DNA of 64,000 bases from TMP-24 sp046348855 (GTDB lineage Bacteria > Pseudomonadota > Alphaproteobacteria > Rhodobacterales > Rhodobacteraceae), in the NCBI GenBank assembly GCA_046348855.1, contig JAXMDK010000006.1, forward strand, positions 93,301 to 157,300, read 5' to 3'. This document shows, piece after piece, positions 35,978 to 42,787 of the stretch. Under the pieces are notes generated by a model. It worked only from the letters and a program-made list of their open reading frames with translations, was not told the origin of the DNA and did not search any database. A program made the translations under genes and the position numbers. Every line of letters begins with the position of its first letter. Within the stretch, counting starts at the first letter, position 1.

Positions 35978-36271
35978 CTACTTGGCCATCGCGCTGCGGA
36001 TGATGCCGACGATTGCCATCAGTACGCCGCCGCCGACGCCGCCCGAGGCGACCGAGGAAATGATCGAGCCGATGTCGAGGCCGCCGGCCGCCGCGGCGCC
36101 GCCGGCTGCCGCGCTGCCGCCCAGTGCTGCGATGATCTGGTTGCCGAGCCCGCCGCCGATGATGCCGGCGATCGAATTGCCGAGCGGGCCGAGATTGAGG
36201 TTCTTCAGGACGTTGCCGACAATGTTGCCGCCGGCCGCCCCGGACAACAGGGCAATGATGAGCTGTTCCAT
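35978..36271 (-). CDS. Small glycine/alanine-rich hydrophobic protein, unknown function
   Basis: A 97-residue protein rich in Gly, Ala and Ile, with glycine-zipper-like segments (LLSGAAGGNIVGN, IAGIIGGGLGNQIIAALGG) and no polar catalytic residues. GGAAGGAAC lies eight bases before ATG 36271, supporting translation. I do not recognise a named family. It may be membrane-inserting or self-assembling. It stands alone between sseA and smpB. Confidence 0.6.
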   Translation of the reverse strand: MEQLIIALLSGAAGGNIVGNVLKNLNLGPLGNSIAGIIGGGLGNQIIAALGGSAAAGGAAAAGGLDIGSIISSVASGGVGGGVLMAIVGIIRSAMAK

Positions 36272-36390
36272 TTACTCGTTCCTTCCTGTCGGGCCTTGGT
36301 TAAAGCATCCGGCGGTCCGGCCCACACACACCGGATGAGGAACTGTCTCACGAAGTGATTCGCCGCGCAATTGTTTCGGCGGCCGCGGCC

Positions 36391-36861
36391 TCAGCCCTGC
36401 TTCAGCAGACGCTGCTTCTGGCGGTTCCAGTCGCGCTTTGCCTCGGTCTCGCGCTTGTCGGCGACCTTCTTGCCCTTGGCGATGCCGATCTTCAGCTTCA
36501 CCCGGCCGCGTTCGTTGAAATACATGACCAGCGGCACCAGGGTCATGCCTTCGCGCCCGACCGCCTGCCACAGCCGCGCTCGTTCGCGCCGCGACACCAG
36601 AAGCTTGCGCTTGCGCCGCTCCTCGTGGCCGAAGACGCCGGCCTGCTTGTAGCTGGCGATGTAGCTGTTGATGAGCCACAGCTCGCCCTCTTCGACCGAG
36701 GCGTAGCTTTCGGCGATGTTCGACTGGCCGGTGCGCAGCGACTTCACTTCGGAGCCGGTCAGGACGATGCCGCATTCCAGGTCGCTTTCGATGAAATAGT
36801 CGAAGCGCGCGCGCCGGTTCTCGGCGATGATCTTGGAATTCGGATCGGATTTTTCGGCCAT
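36391..36861 (-). CDS. smpB: SsrA-binding protein
   Basis: A 156-residue tmRNA partner in trans-translation and ribosome rescue. IIAENRRARFDYFIESDLECGIVLTGSEVKSLR (landmarks NRRARFDYFIE and GSEVKSLR) near residue 10, YIASYKQAGVFGHEERRKRKLLV near 62 and the basic tail GIAKGKKVADKRETEAKRDW near 125 are canonical. ATG 36861 gives the normal length; the longer frame begins in the fliP 3' region. Confidence 0.95.
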   Translation of the reverse strand: MAEKSDPNSKIIAENRRARFDYFIESDLECGIVLTGSEVKSLRTGQSNIAESYASVEEGELWLINSYIASYKQAGVFGHEERRKRKLLVSRRERARLWQAVGREGMTLVPLVMYFNERGRVKLKIGIAKGKKVADKRETEAKRDWNRQKQRLLKQG

Positions 36862-36931
36862 GGCCGGGCAGAGATAGGCGAGGGCGGGGGCCAAGTCCAG
36901 CGGTGGCGGAGGGTGGCGCCCGCCGCCGGGT

Positions 36932-37720
36932 TCAGAAATAGCTGCGCACCAGCGCGCTCGACACCAGCGACCAGCCATCCGCCACCACGAAGAAGGCCAA
37001 CTTGAACGGCAGCGACACGATGGCCGGCGGTACCATCATCATGCCCATCGACATCAGGATCGCCGAAACCACCAGGTCGATGATAAGGAAGGGCAGATAG
37101 AGCAGGAAGCCGATCTCGAAGGCGCGGGCGATCTCGGACAGCATGAATGACGGGACCAGCAGCGAAAAGGGCGCATCGGCTCCGGCGGTAATGGCCGCGG
37201 TTTCCGGGCGCAGGACCGCCAGCGCATGCAGCGTGCGCGGATCGGTGCGCCCGGCCATGAAGGCGCGGAACGGCACCGAGGCGCGGGCCAGCGCCGCCTG
37301 CGGGTCGAGGGTGCCGTCGAGCAGCGGCTGGCCGGCGTGGGTCCAGGCGTCGGTGAAGACCGGTTCCATGATGAACCAGGTGAGAAACAGCGACAGCGAC
37401 ACGATGAGGATGTTCGGCGGCGACTGCTGCAGCCCGATGGCCTGCCGCAAGATGGCCAGCACGGTGACGATGAAGGGAAAGCAGGTGACCATGACCGCCA
37501 GCCCCGGCGCGAGGCTGAGCAGCGTGACCACCGCGATCAGCGCCAGCGACTGGCCGGTCAGCGTCTGGCTGCCGACCAGCGGGCGGGCGGCATCGAGGAG
37601 GCCGGTGTCCTGTGCCAGCGCCGCGGAGCCGGCGAGCGTGATCGCGAGCGACAGCAGCAGGGCGACCGGCAGCGGTGACAGGACGCGCGACGGGCGGCGG
37701 GTGGGCGAAACGGCTGCCAT
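36932..37720 (-). CDS. fliP: Flagellar type III export gate protein FliP
   Basis: A 262-residue export-gate subunit. It has an N-terminal signal peptide (about 1-36) as usual for FliP, followed by four membrane helices. LSLAPGLAVMVTCFPFIVTVLAILRQAIGLQQSPPNILIVSLSLFLT (landmarks FPFIVTVLAILRQAIG, QSPPNILIVSLSLFLT) near residue 70 and PSFMLSEIARAFEIGFLLYLPFLIIDLVV near 190 are diagnostic. It follows fliN with no gap. fliQ and fliO are not in the window. Confidence 0.95.
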   Translation of the reverse strand: MAAVSPTRRPSRVLSPLPVALLLSLAITLAGSAALAQDTGLLDAARPLVGSQTLTGQSLALIAVVTLLSLAPGLAVMVTCFPFIVTVLAILRQAIGLQQSPPNILIVSLSLFLTWFIMEPVFTDAWTHAGQPLLDGTLDPQAALARASVPFRAFMAGRTDPRTLHALAVLRPETAAITAGADAPFSLLVPSFMLSEIARAFEIGFLLYLPFLIIDLVVSAILMSMGMMMVPPAIVSLPFKLAFFVVADGWSLVSSALVRSYF

Positions 37721-37996
37721 TCAGAGCCCGTCCTTCAGATCTGCCACCTCGGTCAGCCGCACCGCCAGTTGGCCGGCCCTGTCGCCGTCCAGTTCGGTCA
37801 GTTCGCCGCGCCCGATCAGCCGGTCGCCGACGTAAAGCTCGACCGGATCGTCGACCCGGCTGTCGAGCGGGAGGATCGCCTCGCGCCGGAGCCGCAAGAG
37901 ATCGCGGACCGCCGGGCGGGCGCGGCCGACCGAGATGGTGATGGTGATCGGCACCTGGCCGAAGGGGCTTGTGTCGGGCATGTCCGGGGCGGTCAT
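37721..37996 (-). CDS. fliN: Flagellar switch protein FliN
   Basis: A 91-residue C-ring protein of the SpoA-like fold. ITISVGRARPAVRDLLRLRREAILPLDSRVDDPVELYVGDRLIGRGEL (landmarks ILPLD and VELYVGDRLIGRGE) covers the core, ending in VRLTEV. It works with FliM and FliG in torque generation and reversal; those genes are not in the window. It starts three bases after the FliH-like stop. Confidence 0.9.
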   Translation of the reverse strand: MTAPDMPDTSPFGQVPITITISVGRARPAVRDLLRLRREAILPLDSRVDDPVELYVGDRLIGRGELTELDGDRAGQLAVRLTEVADLKDGL

Positions 37997-37999
37997 GGG

Positions 38000-38584
38000 T
38001 CAATCCGTTTCCTGCTGGCTGTGGAAAAAGGCGCGGACGGCGGTGTCGATCGCGGCGATCGTGCGCCCCAGGTCGATGCTGGTTTCGCGGGTGCCGGTCT
38101 TGATCAGCGCCTGGCCTTCGTCGAGCGTATCGTCGGCGATGACGGTCAGCGGCAGGTCGGCCGTGCCGGGCATGGTTTCGGCAAGAAGTCGTTCGACCAG
38201 GTCGCGGTTGGCCGGAGCGGTGCGCACCGCGACCGGCTCGGTCGCCAGTTGGCCGGCGGCCGGGCGCAGTTCGTCAAGGATGATGGCGCCCAGGCTGTGG
38301 CGTGCCGCGGCGGGCAGGACCCTGGCGACCATCTCCTCCAGCAGCGGTTCGATGGTCGCCAGCACATGGCGGCGGGCGTCGCGGTAGCTTAGCGCCATGT
38401 CCGCCAGGTTGCGCCCCAGATCGCCGCGCAGGCGGCCGATTTCGTCGCCCTGCGCGGCGACGGCATCGTCCCAGCCGGCCCGGTAGCCCTGTTCGTAGGC
38501 GGCCAGCCGCTGTTCCTCGGTCTCGGCCGGGCCGGCCGCGGTGGCCGGCATGTCGAAGGTTTCAAGTTGCAGGAGTCGCGCCAT
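38000..38584 (-). CDS. FliH-like flagellar assembly protein
   Basis: A 194-residue protein between fliF and fliN. It has the FliH layout: a Glu/Ala/Gln-rich N-terminal helix with AYEQGYRAGWDDA near residue 30 (the G-x3-G-type FliH pattern), and a C-terminal domain with VLPAAARHSLGAIILDEL near 90 and LIKTGTRETSIDLG near 160. FliH links the export ATPase FliI to the C ring. Similarity is at the level of pattern and position. Its ATG overlaps the fliF stop by one base. Confidence 0.7.
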   Translation of the reverse strand: MARLLQLETFDMPATAAGPAETEEQRLAAYEQGYRAGWDDAVAAQGDEIGRLRGDLGRNLADMALSYRDARRHVLATIEPLLEEMVARVLPAAARHSLGAIILDELRPAAGQLATEPVAVRTAPANRDLVERLLAETMPGTADLPLTVIADDTLDEGQALIKTGTRETSIDLGRTIAAIDTAVRAFFHSQQETD

Positions 38585-40185
38585 CAGCTGTTTTCCGTTT
38601 CGGTTTCGTCCATCCAGTTCCGCAGGATCTCGACCGTTTCATCGCGCCGTTCGGTGATGAGCCGCCTCAGCCGCGCCACCGGGTCGGCAACCTCGGCCTG
38701 GGCGTCGGGCGTGGCGGGCAGGCGGCCGGCACCGGCCACCGGAAGGTTGCCCGCGTCAAACTCGCCGTCGTCGATCTCGCCGGTCAGGGCGGGGCCGGAG
38801 GTGGCCAGCGTTGGGGCCGGCGCCGGCAGCGCCACGGCCCGCGACCCGCGCCCGGAAAGGATCGGGCGCAGGACGAAGAGGCCGAGAACCAGCGTCACGA
38901 TCGCCAGCACGCCAAGCTGCACCAGCGTCATGACGTCGATGGCGAAGGGCGGGAGCAGCGAATGGCCGGAGTCGGTGCCAAGTGCCGTAGGTTGCTCGAA
39001 GGCAAGCGACTTGACGGTGATGACATCGCCGCGCTTTTCGTCGAAGCCCACGGCCGCCGCCACCAGGTCGCGCAATGTGGCCAGTTCGTCGTCGGGGCGC
39101 GGTTTCCACTGGACCTGGCCGGCGGAATCGGCCGCCGAGATGCCGTCGACCAGCACCGCGACGGTCAGGCGGCGGACCGAACCCGGCGCCTTGACCACTT
39201 CGCGCTTGGTTTCGCTGAGCTCGTAGTTCACCCGTTCGGTGGTCTGGTTGTCGCTGCTTTGCGAGGTCTTGCCGCCGCCCTGAGCCGCGCCCGCCGGCAG
39301 GTTCGAGGCGACGCCGACCGCGCCGGAGCCCTGGTCGCTGGAGGAGGAGGTCTTTTCCTGGTTTTCGGACGAGACCGCCACCTTTCCCTGCGGGTCGATC
39401 TGGCGTTCGGAAATCGATTCGCTGTCGGTTACCGTATCGACCGACACTTCGACGACCGCCTTGCCCGGACCGACCCGCGCCTCGAGCAGGCGGGTGACAT
39501 TGTCGCGCAGGGCCGCGGCCCGATCGTCGCCCGCCCTGGCGGCCGGATCGTCGTCGGCGCGGATCAGGCGGCCCTCGCCGTCGCTCACCGCCACATCCTC
39601 GGGCTTCATGCCGGCGACGGCCGCCGCCACCAGATAGCGCAGCGCCCGGGCCTGGTCGGCCGAGAGCGCCCCGCCACGGCCGACCACCGCGACCGAGGCC
39701 TTGGGCGCGGTGGCTTCCTGAAAACCGCGCGGCTCGACATTTGAGATGTGGACGCGCACGCTGCGGACATTGGGCAGGCTGGCGATGGTGCGGGCCAGTT
39801 CGCCCTCTTTCGCGCGCCAGTAGGCGGCATCGAACATCTGGGCGGTGGTGCCGAAGCCCGACAGCGAATCAAGCAGTTCGTACCCCTCGCCGGAATTGGC
39901 GGGGAGCCCCTGGGCGGCAAGATCCATGCGCAGCCGGTCGCGCAGATCGGATTCGACATAGATCGCCTGGCCCCTGACTTCGTATCTGGCGCCCTGCTGG
40001 TCGAGCGCGGCCAGCACCTCGCCCGCGCGGTTGCTGTCGATTCCGGCGTAAAGCAGCGCCATCGAGGGCCGGGTGGCGACGGTGGTCAGGCCATAGACGG
40101 CCGCGAACATGGCGAGCGTGGCCACCGCCACGACGATCCGCTTGCGCGGGTCAAGGGCCTGCCAGACCGATAACAACTGCTGCAC
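38584..40185 (-). CDS. fliF: Flagellar MS-ring protein FliF
   Basis: A 533-residue MS-ring subunit. Membrane helix 1 lies near residues 18-38 and helix 2 near 428-450. Ring-building motifs include MALLYAGIDSNRAGEVLAALDQQG near 43, SYELLDSLSGFGTTAQMFDAAYWRAKEGELARTI-type sequence (landmark FGTTAQMFDAAYWRA) near 110 and ARVHISNVEPR-like VRVHISNVEPRGF near 145. The C-terminal RLRRLITERRDETVEILRNWM region is the FliG-binding tail. It heads the minus-strand operon fliF-fliH-fliN-fliP. Confidence 0.93.
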   Translation of the reverse strand: MQQLLSVWQALDPRKRIVVAVATLAMFAAVYGLTTVATRPSMALLYAGIDSNRAGEVLAALDQQGARYEVRGQAIYVESDLRDRLRMDLAAQGLPANSGEGYELLDSLSGFGTTAQMFDAAYWRAKEGELARTIASLPNVRSVRVHISNVEPRGFQEATAPKASVAVVGRGGALSADQARALRYLVAAAVAGMKPEDVAVSDGEGRLIRADDDPAARAGDDRAAALRDNVTRLLEARVGPGKAVVEVSVDTVTDSESISERQIDPQGKVAVSSENQEKTSSSSDQGSGAVGVASNLPAGAAQGGGKTSQSSDNQTTERVNYELSETKREVVKAPGSVRRLTVAVLVDGISAADSAGQVQWKPRPDDELATLRDLVAAAVGFDEKRGDVITVKSLAFEQPTALGTDSGHSLLPPFAIDVMTLVQLGVLAIVTLVLGLFVLRPILSGRGSRAVALPAPAPTLATSGPALTGEIDDGEFDAGNLPVAGAGRLPATPDAQAEVADPVARLRRLITERRDETVEILRNWMDETETENS

Positions 40186-40245
40186 CTAAGGGTTCTCCCG
40201 TTCGCGGGCTACTGCCCGGCCTGGCCCATGCTTGCGCCATCGCGC

Positions 40246-40260
40246 TTAACAATCGGTTAG
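40246..40260. promoter_or_regulatory. CtrA-type box between the divergent flagellar operons
   Basis: TTAACAATCGGTTAG fits the CtrA consensus TTAA-N7-TTAA with one mismatch in the last base. It lies 61 bases from the fliF start and 44 bases from the fliL start, the only paired half-sites noticed in the window, and is placed to control both operons. Confidence 0.65.
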
Positions 40261-40303
40261 CCGGCTTGGGCTAAGACCGGGGCGGAACAACAGCGGAACA
40301 GCC

Positions 40304-40792
40304 ATGTCTGACCCATCTGCCCCCCGCCCCGAAACCGCGCCGAAAAAGTCGAAACTGCCGCTCCTGCTCGGGCTGGTGCTGATGCTGGCGCTGGCGGGCG
40401 GCGGGTTCTATGCGGTCTACGCCGGGTTGTTGCTGGGCGCCAAGCCCGAGGCCGCCGAGGCGGAAACCCAGGGCGAGGTGGCGGTGCTGCCCGAGATTGC
40501 CTTCGTGCCGATCACGCCGCTGGTGGTCTCGCTCGGCCCCGAAGCGGGCGGGCGGTTCCTGCATTTCACCGCGCAGATGGAGGTCGCCAAAGAGTATGAA
40601 GCCGACGTGACGCTGCTCTTGCCGCGCATTCTCGATGTGCTGAACAGCTATCTGCGGGCGGTCGAGACGCGCGAACTGGCGGACCAGACGGCGCTGGTTA
40701 GGCTGCGCGCCCAGATGCTGCGCCGCATCCAGCTGGTGACGGGCGGTGATCGGGTCCGTGATCTGCTCATCACCGAATTCGTGATCAACTAG
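40304..40792 (+). CDS. fliL: Flagellar basal-body protein FliL
   Basis: A 162-residue inner-membrane protein with a short cytoplasmic tail, one helix (residues 17-38) and a periplasmic stomatin-like domain. Landmarks are FVPITPLVVSLGPEAGGRFLHFTAQMEV near 65 and RVRDLLITEFVIN at the C-terminus. FliL associates with the stator and supports torque or stability. It is the first gene of the plus-strand flagellar operon. Confidence 0.85.
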   Translation: MSDPSAPRPETAPKKSKLPLLLGLVLMLALAGGGFYAVYAGLLLGAKPEAAEAETQGEVAVLPEIAFVPITPLVVSLGPEAGGRFLHFTAQMEVAKEYEADVTLLLPRILDVLNSYLRAVETRELADQTALVRLRAQMLRRIQLVTGGDRVRDLLITEFVIN

Positions 40793-40801
40793 GAGGCGCC
40801 G

Positions 40802-41212
40802 ATGGAAGCGATCATCAATGTGCTGATGGGGGCCGGCGCGCTGGGGGCGGGGCTGTTCTGCTATGTCCTGTCGCGGCGGCTCAGCGCCTTCACCACGCTG
40901 GAAAGCGGCATGGGCGGCGCCATCGCGGTGCTGTCGGCGCAGGTCGACGACATGACCCGGGTGCTCGAAGCGGCCCGCCAGGCGGCGGCGCTGTCCTCGC
41001 AGACGCTCGAGGCGCTGAACGGGCGGGCCGAGCTGTCGGCCCAGCGGCTGGAATTGTTGCTCGCCTCGCTCCACGACCTGCCAGACGAAGCTGGGCCGGC
41101 GGGTGGTGGACGGGTGCGGGTGGTCCATCGGGGGCGCCGTCGGCCCAGTGACGAACCGCGGACGGCCGGGCACGCGCCGCAACGAGACGGTGTTGCCGAG
41201 GAGGCGGCGTGA
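40802..41212 (+). CDS. Membrane-anchored coiled-coil protein of the flagellar operon, unknown
   Basis: I do not recognise the family. The 136-residue product has one N-terminal membrane helix (about residues 7-25), then an alpha-helical, probably coiled-coil segment (residues 40-95) and a basic, disordered C-terminus. It lies nine bases after fliL and overlaps the MotE-like start (TGATG), so it is firmly in the operon. A stator or FliL accessory role is an inference from position. Confidence 0.6.
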   Translation: MEAIINVLMGAGALGAGLFCYVLSRRLSAFTTLESGMGGAIAVLSAQVDDMTRVLEAARQAAALSSQTLEALNGRAELSAQRLELLLASLHDLPDEAGPAGGGRVRVVHRGRRRPSDEPRTAGHAPQRDGVAEEAA

Positions 41213-41835
41213 TGCGGGGGCGGCCGTTCGGAAAGGGCGCCAAGGCAAGGACGGGCCGGGTGCGGCCTCCACGGCGGCGGCAGACCGGCCTTTGCCTGCT
41301 GGCCCTGTTTCTGGGCCTGTCGGGGGTGTTCAGGATCGGCAATGGCGTCGGGCTGGCGGCGGCGGAAACGGCCGCGCCCGCCACCACGCCCGAGGTCACC
41401 CCGGCGACGGCCGCCTGCACGCCGGACGCCGGCGCCATGGCCATGCTGAAATCGCTGAAGGAGCGCGAGCAGCGTCTGGCCGAGGCCGAGGAGAAGGCGG
41501 CGGTCCGGCAACGGACGCTCGATCTGGCGCGAACCGAGATCGACGGGAAGCTTGCCGAACTCGAAAGCGCCGAGAAGAAGCTCGCGGCGACGGTGGCGGT
41601 GGCCGACCAGGCCGCCGACAAGGACGTGGCGCGGCTGGTGTCGGTCTACGAGACGATGAAACCCAAGGATGCGGCGCGGCTTTTCTCGGAAATGGATGGC
41701 GATTTCGCCGCCGGTTTCCTGGCGCGGATGCGGCCCGAGGCGGCGGCGGCGGTAATGGCGGGTCTCGATCCGGCCAAGGCCTATGCGATCAGCGTCCGGC
41801 TGGCCGGCCGCAACGCCGCGGGGCCGAAGAACTGA
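41212..41835 (+). CDS. MotE-like periplasmic protein (MgtE N-domain type)
   Basis: A 207-residue protein with a basic N-terminus, one signal-anchor helix (about residues 27-47), a long coiled coil (80-135, beginning KSLKEREQRLAEAEEKAAV) and a C-terminal helical domain with VSVYETMKPKDAARLFSEMDGDFAAGFLARM (landmark MKPKDAARLF). That domain occurs in FliG/MgtE-N and MotE proteins; in Sinorhizobium MotE is a chaperone of periplasmic MotC. GAGGAGG precedes ATG 41212; a GTG at 41209 is the other choice. motA follows by 82 bases. Confidence 0.72.
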   Translation: MRGRPFGKGAKARTGRVRPPRRRQTGLCLLALFLGLSGVFRIGNGVGLAAAETAAPATTPEVTPATAACTPDAGAMAMLKSLKEREQRLAEAEEKAAVRQRTLDLARTEIDGKLAELESAEKKLAATVAVADQAADKDVARLVSVYETMKPKDAARLFSEMDGDFAAGFLARMRPEAAAAVMAGLDPAKAYAISVRLAGRNAAGPKN

Positions 41836-41917
41836 TGGCCAGCGGTGGCGGGGAGAGAGGGATTCTTAACCCCGCCGGCCGAGGATCGGTCGCAACGCAG
41901 CGGTTCGGGAAAGCGCC

Positions 41918-42787
41918 ATGATCGGAATCGTCGGCATCGCCATCATCTTCGTCATGGTGTTCGGCGGTTATGTCCTGCACGGCGGCAAGCTGGAGATCGT
42001 GCTGGAGGCGGCGCCGTGGGAAATGATCATGATCGGCGGCGCCGCGGCCGGGGCCTTCGTGCTGGCCAACGATTTCGGCGCGGTCAAGCAGACGCTCAAG
42101 GATATCGGCAAGGTCTTCAAGGGGGCGAAATGGAAGCCGCAGGACTACCGCGATCTTCTGTGCCTGCTGTTCGAGCTGATCCGGCTGGCCAAGTCGAACC
42201 CGGTCGCGGTCGAGGAGCATATCGAAAACCCTGGCGCGTCGTCGATCTTCGGAAAATATCCCAAGATTGCCCATGACCACGAAGCCACCGAGCTGATCTG
42301 CGACACACTGCGGGCGGCCTCGATGAACTACGACGATCCCCACCAGGTCGAGGAGGTGCTGGAAAAGCAGCTCGACGCCAATCTGCATCATGCCCTGCAT
42401 TCCAGCCACGCGTTGCAGTCGATCGCCGACGGGATGCCGGCGCTCGGGATCGTCGCGGCAGTCCTTGGCGTCATCAAGACCATGGGCTCGATCGACCAGC
42501 CGCCGGAAATACTCGGCGGCATGATCGGCTCGGCGCTGGTGGGCACGTTCATGGGCGTGTTCATGGCCTACGGTCTGGTCGGCCCCTTCGCCTGCAAGGT
42601 CAAGTCGGTGGTCGAGGAGGATGCCCATTTCCACAAGCTGATCCGCGAGGTCCTGGTGGCCAACCTGCACCGCCACCCGCCGAATATCTGCATCGAGGTC
42701 GGCCGCCAGAACACGCCCCACCATATCCGGCCCAGCTTCTCGGCGCTGGAGGAAGCCTTGCGCGCAGTCAAGTCGGAGGCTGCCTGA
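41918..42787 (+). CDS. motA: Flagellar stator protein MotA
   Basis: A 289-residue proton-channel stator subunit with four membrane helices: 1-20, 33-50, about 170-190 and 205-225. The cytoplasmic domain between helices 2 and 3 carries AKSNPVAVEEHIENP near 93. The conserved proline segment DGMPALGIVAAVLGVIKTMG near 172 and GGMIGSALVGTFMGVFMAYG near 198 line the channel. motB is not adjacent. A single TTAA half-site lies 46 bases upstream. It overlaps the next gene by one base (TGATG). Confidence 0.93.
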   Translation: MIGIVGIAIIFVMVFGGYVLHGGKLEIVLEAAPWEMIMIGGAAAGAFVLANDFGAVKQTLKDIGKVFKGAKWKPQDYRDLLCLLFELIRLAKSNPVAVEEHIENPGASSIFGKYPKIAHDHEATELICDTLRAASMNYDDPHQVEEVLEKQLDANLHHALHSSHALQSIADGMPALGIVAAVLGVIKTMGSIDQPPEILGGMIGSALVGTFMGVFMAYGLVGPFACKVKSVVEEDAHFHKLIREVLVANLHRHPPNICIEVGRQNTPHHIRPSFSALEEALRAVKSEAA

